Numbered from the stretch's first letter, positions 9,222 through 19,241 are shown. The stretch: DNA of 64,000 bases from an uncultured Chlorobiaceae bacterium (GCA_903940125.1 CAJAJL010000082.1:1-64000), one strand, 5' to 3'. The notes: generated from the sequence alone by a model not told the origin. Program-made: numbers and translations.

Positions 9222-9768
9222 AGGATTACAAATTATTGAAGCTCAATTAAGAGAGAACTATGGTAAAATTGTCTATTCTCATAAGACCCAAGAGAAGTGC
9301 GCAGATATTCTTTCAAAGAGACATAATTTAATTAAAAATCTACAAATTATTCTAGCTGCTTTAATAACAACAGGGTTGTTAGTGAGAGTATTTAAGGGTG
9401 AAGAATGGGCATTAATTGTTAGCACAATATTGTCAGCGGTACAGTTTGGGTTTACAAGTTTTTTAAGAGAATATAATTTAGGAGAAACAATTCAAAAACA
9501 TTCAACTGCTGCACTCGAATTATTAGACATACGAGAAAAATACCTTTCTCTTTTAACAGATCTTAAAGCAGATTTATTAAATCCTCTGGACTTAACTGAA
9601 AAAAGAAACGAGTTGCAAGATGATTTATCAAAAACCTATAAAGGTTCACCAAGAACATTTAGCAAAGCTTACAGAGAAGCACAGAAAGCATTACAACTGA
9701 ATGACGAACTAACTTTTTCTGATGAAGAGATTGATAAATTTTTACCAAATAAATTACGAAAGAAATAA
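9199..9768 (+). CDS. SLATT-domain two-TM CBASS effector
   Basis: A 189-aa protein with two predicted membrane helices (about 44-64 and 70-89) after an N-terminal amphipathic helix with a conserved-looking HN/RHN motif, then a soluble helical tail. This is the SMODS- and SLOG-associating 2TM (SLATT) architecture. The start overlaps the CD-NTase stop by 23 bp, so the two are co-translated. SLATT proteins are thought to form pores or otherwise damage the membrane when the nucleotide signal is made. No Cap2/Cap3 or HORMA/TRIP13 genes are present, so the module is minimal. Confidence 0.82.
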   Translation: MDTDSQNKGLQIIEAQLRENYGKIVYSHKTQEKCADILSKRHNLIKNLQIILAALITTGLLVRVFKGEEWALIVSTILSAVQFGFTSFLREYNLGETIQKHSTAALELLDIREKYLSLLTDLKADLLNPLDLTEKRNELQDDLSKTYKGSPRTFSKAYREAQKALQLNDELTFSDEEIDKFLPNKLRKK

Positions 9769-10262
9769 GCACTGCGCACAATAAACGCCATAACAAATGC
9801 GGGTATGCATGTTAGTTGAAACATATTGAATCTTGATATGTGGTCGCTTCAGGAAATGGATTTTATAGCCCGTTAAGAGATTTTATGAACCAGTAGAATG
9901 ATTTCATATATTACGTTATGAGTTATAAAGTATTTTTAAAAACCATCAGTCTCTCTTATCAAATTCTGATGCGCTGCTGCCTTACATCAAGCCTATCAAA
10001 TATTGTGTTAAGTAACTATTTAAATAAAACATAACGACGTCGATAAGCTTTTGTATAAAAGAATTTATACTGTTAGAAATGCTTACCTGGTTTTAAAATC
10101 CAAATTCTTAGGTGATCCTAAATTTAAGATTATTGCTCTAAGACGAAATACTAATATTATTAAGTTTAAATAAACGCTTTACTGAGTTAAATGACCGATT
10201 TTGAGGGCATATATACAATTAGATTTTGTTGGAATTAAGTGTAAGTATAATTACTGACGTAT
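9769..10262 (+). other. A+T-rich gap without an intact gene
   Basis: Just after the SLATT stop is CCATAACAAATGCGGGTATG, similar in style to the sequence after the CHAT stop. Around 10034-10172 a frame without a start codon encodes about 45 residues (ending RNTNIIKFK) that could be the tail of a lost gene. I see no RNA gene, terminator or intact ORF. Confidence 0.4.
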
Positions 10263-11416
10263 ATGAAGAAAAAACCTAATCCTAAAAAGCTGCATCACTA
10301 TGTCCCTAAATTTTATTTGAATAATTTTGGGACTGATACTGATAATTATCAAAAAAAGATCTATATAAAAAGAATATCAAATGGAGATGTATTTTCTAAT
10401 ATTACAAAAAAATAGCTGCTGAAAACGACTTCTATACAATTGACAACGATCCCTATTTCGAGGATGTTTTAATGAAGTATGAGGACCAATGGGCGCCTAT
10501 TCACAAAAAAGTTATTGATCAAAAATCAATTAATAATCTGAGCAATTTTGAGAGAATGAAATATTCGCAATTTTTGGGCTTCTTAGTGGTTAGAACAGTG
10601 AGTTATAGAGAGTGGGCTATGAGTTTTGCTAAAATAGCCTTGTCAGATGCTATGGATGATAGACCGTCTCAGATAAATAAGAAAAAAAATATCGAGTTAT
10701 TTTCAAACATATCTACCATATTGCCAGAAGTTATTTTAAGAATTAAGGAAAATATTGATAATAATCCCAAGTACTCTTCCTTAAATATCGATTTCTCAGA
10801 TATACTAAATAATCTTCAAACTGAAATAGGCCTAATCAAGGAGAAGGGAATAGTATCTGAAAGATATAGGGTGGATTTAAAAGAAGACCATGATCGAATT
10901 GTACATGAGCTTAAGAAGATGCATATTCTTAAAATGGAAGAACTCGGTGAAATAGTTGCGAAAACAATATATGGAATGGTTTGGGTGTTAAACGAAAATG
11001 AAACACAGGAATTATTTATTACTTCTGATAATCCTGTTGCTGCCTTGCCATTAACTGAAATGAAAAATAATAGGTGCACGAACATGGAAGATGCGCTTAA
11101 ATGGGCATTCAATGTAAAAGGGAAAGCTGATTGGTATTTGTCTGATAGCGCTCCTAATCAATCTATGGTTATTGTTTTCCCATTGACTCCAACCCTCATT
11201 CTTTTAGGTGGATACGGTACTGGGCCTTGTACTAGTGAAAGTAAGCAAAAAATTGTAGATGCTGGATTGATTGATGTTTATAATACAATTATAGTACTTC
11301 AGGCCGGTGAGTATTTATATGGTATTTCAAGTGAATTCAAAAATCAAAAAAGCATCGATATTGCTATTCAAATAAATGGAATAATAAATAATATTACAAG
11401 TAGTGCTGCTGAATGA
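10263..11416 (+). pseudogene. DUF4238 family protein, split by a -1 frame change at an A7 run
   Basis: The first 50 codons carry the family's N-terminal signature HHYVPKFYLNNF, then the frame hits TAG directly after ACA AAA AAA. In the -1 frame the reading continues as KIAAENDFYTIDND and runs for about 330 more residues to the stop; an ATG at 10472 lies within this second part. Joined, the protein would be about 384 aa. One missing A in the homopolymer (bases 10406-10412) explains the break. A AAA AAA in this phase is also a classic -1 slippery heptamer, so programmed slippage is possible. DUF4238 proteins are common in defence islands; their activity is unknown to me. Confidence 0.7.
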
Positions 11417-11438
11417 ATAGAATATAACGTTGTTAATT

Positions 11439-12311
11439 TTATTGTCGGTTGTGAAGGGTTGCTGGATCAAGGTCTGCAACCTTGCAAAGTTTTTCAAAAT
11501 CTTTGTCTGCAGTGGTAAGTAGATTTTGTGATTTACGTTGAATATATGAGCTAATGTTTTGGTGCCCTTGCAACTCTGGATATTCTGCGAAATAGAGAAA
11601 AACAGGAAGTTTTGAAATTACCCACCGTCTTGCTGCTTTGTGATTTTCTTCGTCATCAATGAAGGACTGACAAAACTCTTCGAGGGAAAGAATATCGTTT
11701 TCTTGATTTTCTGGTAGTGCTGCGTTTGCTGTTGCAATCGCTTGGCGAAGTTCATCGAGTGCTGCTTTGGCCAAGACCGCCCACTCTTTTTCGTTTCCTT
11801 TTATTGAGATAGCATTGGCAAAAATATCAGCAGCAGCCTTCAGAGGCGCTTTGTGCGTGTCTTCAATATTTTCACTGGCGGCTTTTACGGATGCCTTTAT
11901 TTTAGCGATTGTGTTTTGAATAGCTTTTTTGTCGACTTCAAGTTCAGGGAGATCCTGAAGGGTTACCCAACGTATTGCTTCGTAGTATCGTCCTATCTCA
12001 ACCTGTAAAACTCCGTGTGCTCGCGGTAATATTTCTTCTAGTTCTGCTTGTTCATCGTCTGTGAATCGCCATAATGATGACACAACCACAGTTTTATTTG
12101 AGCACTCACTCGATTTTCGATGCCGTGGGAAATTTTTTGTAGGAAAAAGTTCTTTGATGCCATCAGGAGGGTTCAAGGTTTGCAATCCAAGTAAAAGATT
12201 CGACTTCCCGCTCTCATTGCGTCCAAGTAATGCAGTGATATGGGATAGCTCTACGTTACCGCTATTCGTGATTGAGCGAAAGTTCTGAATTTTGAAAGAT
12301 GTTAATTCCAT
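11439..12311 (-). CDS. OLD/RecF-like AAA ATPase, C-terminally truncated
   Basis: The N-terminal half of an overcoming-lysogenization-defect type ATPase: MELTSFKIQNFRS start, Walker A GRNESGKSN (K36) and the beginning of the helical insertion. The frame ends after about 290 residues, before any ABC signature, Walker B or Toprim domain; relatives usually run to 550-700 aa. The gene converges on the DUF4238 gene with only 22 bp between stops, so the missing half was probably lost when that gene arrived. A longer start (16 more residues) exists upstream but MELTSF is the usual beginning. Probably non-functional. Confidence 0.7.
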   Translation of the reverse strand: MELTSFKIQNFRSITNSGNVELSHITALLGRNESGKSNLLLGLQTLNPPDGIKELFPTKNFPRHRKSSECSNKTVVVSSLWRFTDDEQAELEEILPRAHGVLQVEIGRYYEAIRWVTLQDLPELEVDKKAIQNTIAKIKASVKAASENIEDTHKAPLKAAADIFANAISIKGNEKEWAVLAKAALDELRQAIATANAALPENQENDILSLEEFCQSFIDDEENHKAARRWVISKLPVFLYFAEYPELQGHQNISSYIQRKSQNLLTTADKDFEKLCKVADLDPATLHNRQ

Positions 12312-12623
12312 CCTTACAATCTTATGGTTTAAATAGCATAACGATTTACAATTCCACATCGAATGCTTTAAATATACTCATTTAGAGTTAACTGTAACAC
12401 GCCGAATATATTAATCTGCAGGTAAATCAGCTTGTTGCTTTTGCTCGTATTCTGAGCAAATTCAATAAAGCCAAAGTCTCATCCTATCTACTTGTGTAAG
12501 ACTGGACAAAAAAATGAGCGAACGAAAACATCTTGTTTTTGCCGAGGTTAACAGGCATCTGGACTTGCAACAATAAAATGGATGATCTCCTTGTGTTGGG
12601 TGAGCCCGAGTAACGTGCGGTTC

Positions 12624-13109
12624 TCAATATTTTACCCTGAAGGTCGGACTTTCCTCCGGCCTACTTTTCCTTCGGTCATAGAGCCTTGTCGTTGAAACGT
12701 TGGCATGGCCGAGCCACTCCTGCACCTTTCCGATATCAGCGCCGTGTTCCAAAGCATTGGTTGCTGCTGTTGAGCGTAGCGAGTGTACACAGAACCCGTT
12801 CACACTGGCGAGAATACCGGTTTCTTTTCCGTATTTCCGGATAATACAGGAATAGACTGCATGAGGATCAAGCGGTTTGAGCAAGGTGCCGGTGATGTTG
12901 TTTTTTACCGGTCGAAAAAGCGGGCCTTTCTGGTCATCACGGTGACCGGCAGCTTCAAGATACTCGTCAATCAACCGTTGAGCCATCGGATGCATCGGCA
13001 AAAACCTGATCTTTTCCCGTTTACCGTGGATGCATAAATGCTGCACGCCGCTCCGTTGGTGCAAATCTTTAACCTGTGGGGGATAGGTGACGTTATTCAT
13101 AACGTACAC
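12624..13109 (-). pseudogene. Tyrosine recombinase/integrase, C-terminal fragment
   Basis: About 160 residues of the catalytic domain of a XerC/D-like phage integrase. Visible are the beta-hairpin lysine region ([11 protein letters not shown]), the HxLR box ([13 protein letters not shown]) and the [14 protein letters not shown] box with the nucleophilic tyrosine. The SAM-like N-terminal domain and the first catalytic arginine (LRxxE box) are missing; the homology begins at VKDLHQRSG. It is therefore a dead fragment, marking the right edge of the mobile island. It lacks the extra helix expected of integron integrases as far as can be seen. Confidence 0.8.
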
Positions 13110-13385
13110 TTTCTCTAAACAACCCTTCTGTCAACACCATCTTTCTTAGGCCCAAGACTGACGGAGAGGACTGATAAACTCATTTTTTTGATTATATCTT
13201 ATAAAATATCACTTATCGATGCTAATCGGTTGTGTGTAGTTGCGTTAGAGGAAGAAAAAAATGCATTTGAAAAGGTAACAGCTGGTTTATAACAGTAAAG
13301 GTGCATGCATGCATGAATGTTGAGACAACGAAAGAAAGGCTGTTGCACCTCGAAAAAAAGTTCATAAACTGTTGGAGGTTGACGG

Positions 13386-13741
13386 ATGAGCAATGATAAG
13401 AACCCCCGGATTCCGGGAAAAAAAGAGGCCTCCATTGTCCGCTCATCGGCTGCCGAATACCTGACTTTTGTTGCGGCCGGTGGCAATTCTGAGTCCAGTG
13501 TGGAAATGCGCTATTAGAACGAGAATATCTGGCTGACGCAGAAGATGATGGCTACCCTTTATGATGTCTCGCTTTCTGCTATCAACCAGCACTTAAAACG
13601 CATTTTTACCGATAATGAGCTTGAACCAAGGGCAACTGTTAAGCAATGAACCAATAGTTCAAACTGAGGGCAGTCGGGAAGTTCGGCGTGAAGAAGAACA
13701 CTATAATCTTCAGGCAATCATCGCCGTCGGCTACTGGCACT
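13386..13741 (+). pseudogene. RhuM (virulence protein family) pseudogene
   Basis: Frame from ATG reads MSNDKNPR..., meets TAG at 13515-13517, continues as NENIWLTQKMMATLYDVS and AINQHLKRIFTDNELE, then stops at 13647. After a +1 shift the family sequence resumes as IVQTEGSREVRREEEHYNLQ and AIIAVGY before ending. RhuM proteins have a helix-turn-helix-like N-terminus and are found on mobile islands. One nonsense change, one frameshift and loss of the C-terminal two thirds make it non-functional. Confidence 0.75.
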
Positions 13742-14250
13742 GACTATCCCTGATAAACCCCGAAGCAAAGGAACGATAATAAGGATAAACCGTGCTGAAG
13801 CATCTGAAAATAAAAAAAACAAGACCATCATCCGCAATGGAGCTGGTATTTTTCGAACGGCATACCGTAAGCCCACGGTTTTTCAGCAAAAGCTAAGCGC
13901 TGATAATTTTATTGTGAACTGCCTGGGAGCAAACATATACATCATTACTTGATTTCTACTTGCATAATTCAAGATCGAATGCTAAATTCCTTGGATCTTA
14001 TTCCCGGTAGTCCCTGAAGAAATTCAAACTGCCGGGTTTCGTTTTTTACGGCTGTCGGTATGCTGCAATTTATAAGCCGTCTGTAGATTCTCGTACCTGC
14101 ATCCTCATCTTCAGTCGAGAGCCCCCCTTTCAGTGTTATAGAGAAACCTTTCAGATCGCCATCCGAAAGTTACTTGATTTTTATCAAAATCACAGAACCT
14201 CTTTTCCGCTGAATGAAGTAAAATAGATTTCAATTTTTTCAATCAGGCCT
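13742..14250 (+). other. Non-coding gap with island debris
   Basis: No intact gene is visible. It contains a terminator-like hairpin (listed separately) and the lead-in to a regulator fragment. Short frames on both strands look random. Confidence 0.4.
14003..14047 (+). terminator. Terminator-like hairpin
   Basis: CCCGGTAGT and ACTGCCGGG form a 9-bp stem (one G-T pair) with a 16-nt loop, followed by TTTCGTTTTTT. This is a good rho-independent terminator shape on the + strand. The gene it once served is not obvious. Confidence 0.5.
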
Positions 14251-14451
14251 ATGTGGCCTGTCTGCTGTTCAAAGGAACAAGCAAGGTGCATGTCTCCTGA
14301 GGATCTCGGGAACAAAAGCTTGCGCCGCAACCCCCTGATTGCCGATTTGCTGCATCGCATCGCTTTTATGGAGAAAGCTGGAACCGGTATCCGAAGGATG
14401 CGTGACGGGGCAAGGGAGCTTGGATATCCAGAACACTCTTGCTGCAAATAA
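14251..14451 (+). pseudogene. Fragment of an AlbA_2/HATPase_c_4 transcriptional regulator
   Basis: The stretch SPEDLGNKSLRRNPLIADLL, then EKAGTGIRRMRDGARELGYP, matches the ATP-binding C-terminal part of the RecG-like putative regulators found on mobile elements. The N-terminal AlbA_2 domain and the rest of the C-terminus are absent. It is a remnant. Confidence 0.6.
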
Positions 14452-14542
14452 CAATTACTGGACATTATCAGGCGGAAATTATTGTGTCCGTATTCATATT
14501 ACCAATAGACATTTTTTATGAGAAAATTCGTTTTTTCGACAC

Positions 14543-15007
14543 ATGGGGCTCCATAACCTTACGTATGTCCAGCAACTTCCTGTTTCCATCGATGCAGCAT
14601 GGGCCTTTTTTTCCTCTCCCGACAATTTTGTACGAATCACCCCTCCTGAAATGATGGTTACCATAACCAACGGGGCAGGGGGACAGAGCATTTTCGAGGG
14701 GATGATCATTACCTATACGTTGTATCCTTTCATGATGTTGCCGGTAAGGTGGGAAACTGAAATTGTCAGTGTCATGAAGCCCTTGTTTTTTGAGGATGTG
14801 CAGAACTCAGGGCCTTATGACTACTGGCATCATCAGCATACTTTCAGGGAGATTGAAGGCGGCGTTGAAATGACTGATTTCCTGCAATACTCTCTGCCGA
14901 TGGGATATTTTGGAGAGATTGTCAATATGCTGATTGTCAGCCTGAGGCTTGAAGAGGTTTTCAACTATCGAAAAAAGAGGATAGAAGAACTGTTAGGAAA
15001 GATGTGA
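14543..15007 (+). CDS. SRPBCC (START-like) family protein
   Basis: A 154-aa soluble protein with the helix-grip pattern: an N-terminal strand (LTYVQQLPVSIDAAWAFFSS), then DNFVRITPPEM, a mid-protein WETEI strand, and a long C-terminal helix ending in RKKRIEELLG. These proteins bind hydrophobic ligands; the ligand here is unknown. It is 30 bp upstream of the Na/Pi cotransporter gene, so the two may be co-transcribed. This gene marks the return to core-type codon use. Confidence 0.75.
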   Translation: MGLHNLTYVQQLPVSIDAAWAFFSSPDNFVRITPPEMMVTITNGAGGQSIFEGMIITYTLYPFMMLPVRWETEIVSVMKPLFFEDVQNSGPYDYWHHQHTFREIEGGVEMTDFLQYSLPMGYFGEIVNMLIVSLRLEEVFNYRKKRIEELLGKM

Positions 15008-15037
15008 CAGCATTAACCAAAGTCAAATAAGCAAGTA

Positions 15038-16744
15038 ATGCAAAACGCCGGGCTCTTTTCTATGACCGATATCGCTGTATTTTTTACCGGCGGTCTGGCA
15101 CTGTTTCTTTACGGCATAAGAATCATGAGCAGTGGTCTGAAAAAGGCATCCGGTGAACGAGTTCGTCAGTTTATATCAAAGATAACCGGTAACCGCGTCT
15201 ATGGGATGCTTGCCGGGGCATTTGCTACTCTTATTGTTCAAAGCAGCAGTACCATTATTGCTACGCTTGTGGGATTGGTACAGTCCCGCCTTATGACTTA
15301 CAGTCAGGCTCTGGCTGTGGTTCTAGGCGCTGAAATTGGTACAACCGCCATGGCGCAGCTCTTCGCCTTCAGTCTGCAGGATTATTCCCTGATTTTTTTT
15401 GCAGCCGGTTTTGCTTTGAATGTGGTAGGCAAATCTGAATCTCTCCGTTTTACCGGAGAAGCCCTTTCGGGGTTCGGTCTTCTTTTTTTCGGTCTCAAGC
15501 TTATGTCAGAAGCGATGACACCACTTCAACAGCAACCGTCATTTATCTCGCTTCTTCATTATATGGAACATCCTTTGCTCGGTGTTGCCGCAGGTATAGC
15601 AGTAACAGCCCTTATGCACAGCAGCGCTGCGTTTATAGGTATTATCATAACTCTCGCCCTTCAGGGTTCCATGAGCCTTGAAACTGGAATTGCCTTATTG
15701 CTTGGCGCTAATATCGGCACCTGTATTACAGCAGTATTTGCAACTGCAGGGATGCAGCGCGCAGCAAAACGGGTAGCTCTGGCTCAGGTACTGTTCAATG
15801 TAAGCGGAGTGCTCATTTTTCTCCCATTCATTTCACAATTTTCAGAGCTTGTCCGGTTTATTTCAGCTTCTACAGATAATTCCGGGCACGAAAGGCTTGC
15901 ACTTACAGTGCCAAGACAGATAGCCAATGCCCATACCTTCTTTAATCTTTTTATGGCCCTGTTTTTTCTGCCATTTCTGCCACTCTTTGATAAACTGCTT
16001 TGCCGGATTATTCCCGATGATCCTGAAGAAACAAGGCTTATTCCAGCAGTGAAGTATCTGAAGGATGCAGCTTTATCAACACCAGTCCTTGCCCTCAGTT
16101 ATGCAAAGGCTGAAGTTGCAAGAATGGGAACTATTGCCGGTAAAATGGTTCGGGCATCGCTTCATCCATTTATTAATGTCGAACTCGGTTATGATATTGA
16201 ATTCCCAAAACTTTCCGTAATAAAGGGCATGAAGATGAGAGAGGAAAAGCTGGATTTTCTTGAAAATCGTTTGTCGGATTATCTTGTTAAAATAAGTCTC
16301 AGCGAGCTTAATGAACAGGAATCAAGAGAGGTGTTTGCTCTCATGAATATTGTCAAAGCCCTCGAATCGATGGGGGACGAGCTCAATACACTCAGGAAAA
16401 AGCTTGTTGAAAAAAAACGGGCGCTTAAAAGTGATTTAAGTGAAGATGGCAAATCCGAACTTACAGAGATTCATAACCTGGTTTGTATGGAAGTCGAAAA
16501 GCTTGCCCTGGTTCTGCAGCATATGGATCCGCAACAAGCCAGAAATATTCTCGATGAAGATGAACGGTTTAAACAACTTGTTCAAAAGGCCGAAACAGCC
16601 CATTTGAAAAGAGTGTTTTTTGTTCCAGAAGCAGAGATAACACATGATATCCATATGGAGCTGATCAATATATTTGAACAAGTGCACCATTATTGCAAAA
16701 GCATTGCCGCAAATATTCCAGGTACAGCAAGGCTTGTTCAGTAA
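15038..16744 (+). CDS. Na+/phosphate cotransporter family protein (NptA-like) with PhoU-like tail
   Basis: A 568-aa membrane protein. Two inverted Na/Pi-cotransporter repeats carry the QSSSTIIATLVG motif and a matching HSSAAFIGIIITLAL motif, each next to a GAEIGTT/GANIGTC box. About eight hydrophobic segments fill residues 8-330. The last 200 residues are helical and charged, like the PhoU-type domain found on bacterial members. It would import phosphate or a similar anion with sodium. ATG at 15062 (MTDIAVFFTGG) is an alternative start. Confidence 0.88.
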   Translation: MQNAGLFSMTDIAVFFTGGLALFLYGIRIMSSGLKKASGERVRQFISKITGNRVYGMLAGAFATLIVQSSSTIIATLVGLVQSRLMTYSQALAVVLGAEIGTTAMAQLFAFSLQDYSLIFFAAGFALNVVGKSESLRFTGEALSGFGLLFFGLKLMSEAMTPLQQQPSFISLLHYMEHPLLGVAAGIAVTALMHSSAAFIGIIITLALQGSMSLETGIALLLGANIGTCITAVFATAGMQRAAKRVALAQVLFNVSGVLIFLPFISQFSELVRFISASTDNSGHERLALTVPRQIANAHTFFNLFMALFFLPFLPLFDKLLCRIIPDDPEETRLIPAVKYLKDAALSTPVLALSYAKAEVARMGTIAGKMVRASLHPFINVELGYDIEFPKLSVIKGMKMREEKLDFLENRLSDYLVKISLSELNEQESREVFALMNIVKALESMGDELNTLRKKLVEKKRALKSDLSEDGKSELTEIHNLVCMEVEKLALVLQHMDPQQARNILDEDERFKQLVQKAETAHLKRVFFVPEAEITHDIHMELINIFEQVHHYCKSIAANIPGTARLVQ

Positions 16745-16801
16745 CTGTTTGTTTCTTTTTATAGAATTTGTTATTTAGCACACCATAATTGTTCTTTTGT
16801 T

Positions 16802-17016
16802 GTAGCTGGTGCCGGCTTAAAAGCCGGAGAATAGGGAATTACGTGAAAATCGTAAACTGTACCCGCAACTGTACAACGGTAACCGCAAAGCTGAAGCATG
16901 GCCACATGCTCCTGTTTTTGCTGGTTGTTTCAGGTCACTGCAATGTTTTCCGCCAGGGAAAACTGCGGGAAGGCCCGGAGCATATGTAAACCGTTATAGT
17001 CAGGAGACCTGCCAGT
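16802..17016 (+). promoter_or_regulatory. Cobalamin (AdoCbl) riboswitch
   Basis: Order and sequence of the B12 aptamer core are clear: GGTGCCGGCTTAAAAGCCGG, then GGGAA...GTGAAAATC, CCCGCAACTGT, an ATGC hairpin, GGTCACTG, and the near-perfect B12 box AGTCAGGAGACCTGCC at 16998-17013. It sits about 190 bp before btuB with nothing between, so it should turn down the whole cobamide operon when cobalamin is plentiful. I see no obvious terminator stem with T-run before btuB, so control of translation is as likely as termination. Confidence 0.93.
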
Positions 17017-17204
17017 TATTTTTGCATTACAAGATCGGACTACGGGATATAGTCGGGGCAAAGTTGTACTTCTTTTGCATTGTTTTCCGATTGATTTTTT
17101 TGCATCAATAATCGCCGGGCAATGTTACATGCCGTTACACACCGCCTTTTGCTAGCCCCTGTCAGTTGATGTTTTTCTAAAACTGAAAACAGGTAAAATC
17201 AAAA

Positions 17205-19241
17205 ATGAACAAAAAAGTATTTCTTGTTGTCATGGCAGGTTTGCTGTGCAGCAAAGGAGTTTTCGGTGCAGAGCAGATAAAAAGCTTTACCGGGGACGAG
17301 ATGATCGTTACCGCTACAAAGACAGAAAATAAACGGAAAGATATTACCAATGCTGTCCTTGTGCTCGACGAAGCAGAAATCAAAAACTCTCCGGCTCAAA
17401 CCTTGGGCGTACTATTGGCAAACCAGCTCGGCATCGATAACCAGACATATGGGAACTACGGAGGTGCTTTTCAGGAAATCCAGATCAGAGGCATGAGTGC
17501 AGATGGTACTCAGGTTTTTGTCAATGGAGTGAATATCAATTCACTTTCTTTGGGAACTGCTGATGTTTCCAAAATACCCCTCAGCAATATCGAACGCATT
17601 GAAATCGTCAAGGGAGCCGGTTCGCTGCTCTATGGTTCCGGCGCCGGAGGTGGTACCATAAATATTTTTACAAAACGACCTGATCATGATAAAATGGTGC
17701 TCAATGCCGACACCTTTTACGGAACCCAGAACACTTTCGGGGTGTCCATTGCTCAAGGTATGCCTGTTACAGCGGCTCTGGCTTATTACCTGACTTTTGG
17801 AGATCGCAGTACTGACGGATTTCGAGACAACAGCGATCTGGCTCACAAAAACAGTTCGCTGAATATTGTCTACGATAAGGGTGAAAACCTCAACATTTCT
17901 CTTTACGGTGATTATACTAATCGCAAATTCGGCATGCCAGGAGTAAAACCCCCTGATGGCACTGCGGATTATTACATTCTTGGTCAGAAAGAATTCAATA
18001 ACCAGTCTTCAAGTTTGTTGAATCGACATGAAGATGATGCTGCTGATCTGGTGTTCAAGATTAAAGGCAAAGCATCTGAAAATATCAGTTACAGTTTGAC
18101 ATCTGATTACAAGTATGCAAAGAGTTATGATATTAACCGTTCAGTCTGGTATGGATCGAGTTATAAAACATGGATAATTAATGAAGTCGCAGGGTTTGAG
18201 GGGAATGTAACTATTGTTCCCTTCAAAGGTTCCGAGGTGCTCCTGGGCAGTGAATACAAGAATTACAGCAATGAAAACTCCCAGGTGCCTCTTGATGATT
18301 ACGGAAGCAATTCGGGCAGTCAAACTGACATAAAGCATAGTCTGTACTCCAAGGCTGCTTTCACTGAACTGCAGTTCCGTCCTTCCAGATTCTTTAAGGT
18401 AGAGGTCGGAGCACGGCAGGAAGACAACAGTATGACCGGCACTGAAAATATCTGCCGTTATGGGCTGGTTATTAACCCGGCAGAGTTTACATCCTTGAAA
18501 TTCAACAGGGGGAGCCACTTTAAGGCTCCGACAATGAATGACCTTTTTTGGCCAGATGATGGTTTCACAAAAGGAAATACCAATCTTAAGCCGGAAACCG
18601 GATGGCATACGGATGTTACCCTTGAACAGAAATTGGGTGATAAAATGTTCTTTACGGCCGGTTATTTCAAATGGGATGTTAAAGACAAAATTACATGGGC
18701 TGAAGATCCACATCAGCCTACCGCATATCCTGGATACTATTATTGGACTCCGACCAACCTTGACTCCTATCACGCCAATGGAGTGGAGTTAGGGACGGTG
18801 ATAGGGCCTTTATACAATACAGCGCTCTCTCTTCATTACACCTATCTCGATGCAATCGAAGAGAAACCAGGAGATGCAGCCCGTCAGTCAAGCTTAAGTC
18901 AGAAACATCAAATCAAGGGCTCGCTTACATACGCCGACAAGCAGAGGGGATTGACCATATCTCCCACTTTAAGTTATATGGACAAACGACCCTATTATGC
19001 AGCCGCCAATACTACTTCCGTGCCAACTGAATATACCCCCTCATACTGGATTGTGGATCTTAAGGTTGTAAAGCGGATTGACGAACACTGGACAGCTTCT
19101 TTGGAAGCAAACAATCTTTTTGATAGAAGCTATTTGACCCGCTTTGAGGTTTTTACAAATCCGTCAAACTATGCTTCAACGATTTCAGGGTATCCCGGTG
19201 CCGGACGGTCGTTGTTGTTGACGGTTTCATACGCATATTGA
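17205..19241 (+). CDS. btuB: TonB-dependent vitamin B12/cobamide outer-membrane receptor
   Basis: A 678-aa protein with an N-terminal signal peptide (cleavage near residue 22, FGA-EQ), a TonB-box region DEMIVTATKT, a plug domain (about 45-150, with VEIVKGAGSLLYGSGAGGG-type ending) and a beta-barrel ending in LLLTVSYAY with the expected aromatic C-terminus. The position directly behind a cobalamin riboswitch and in front of cobamide genes identifies the substrate as B12 or cobinamide. First gene of the operon; TonB/ExbBD and the periplasmic BtuF are not in the window. Confidence 0.9.
   Translation: MNKKVFLVVMAGLLCSKGVFGAEQIKSFTGDEMIVTATKTENKRKDITNAVLVLDEAEIKNSPAQTLGVLLANQLGIDNQTYGNYGGAFQEIQIRGMSADGTQVFVNGVNINSLSLGTADVSKIPLSNIERIEIVKGAGSLLYGSGAGGGTINIFTKRPDHDKMVLNADTFYGTQNTFGVSIAQGMPVTAALAYYLTFGDRSTDGFRDNSDLAHKNSSLNIVYDKGENLNISLYGDYTNRKFGMPGVKPPDGTADYYILGQKEFNNQSSSLLNRHEDDAADLVFKIKGKASENISYSLTSDYKYAKSYDINRSVWYGSSYKTWIINEVAGFEGNVTIVPFKGSEVLLGSEYKNYSNENSQVPLDDYGSNSGSQTDIKHSLYSKAAFTELQFRPSRFFKVEVGARQEDNSMTGTENICRYGLVINPAEFTSLKFNRGSHFKAPTMNDLFWPDDGFTKGNTNLKPETGWHTDVTLEQKLGDKMFFTAGYFKWDVKDKITWAEDPHQPTAYPGYYYWTPTNLDSYHANGVELGTVIGPLYNTALSLHYTYLDAIEEKPGDAARQSSLSQKHQIKGSLTYADKQRGLTISPTLSYMDKRPYYAAANTTSVPTEYTPSYWIVDLKVVKRIDEHWTASLEANNLFDRSYLTRFEVFTNPSNYASTISGYPGAGRSLLLTVSYAY

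Noticed and set aside
12602-12625. GAGCCCGAG...GTGCGGTTCTC resembling group II intron domain V
   Set aside because: Too short, lacks the domain V loop and bulge, and no reverse transcriptase or other intron domain is nearby.
13199-13486. 95-codon minus-strand frame
   Set aside because: Overlaps the rhuM pseudogene, which has recognisable family motifs on the other strand.
16789-16989. 66-codon frame in front of btuB
   Set aside because: Lies inside the cobalamin riboswitch aptamer; protein sequence is not protein-like.
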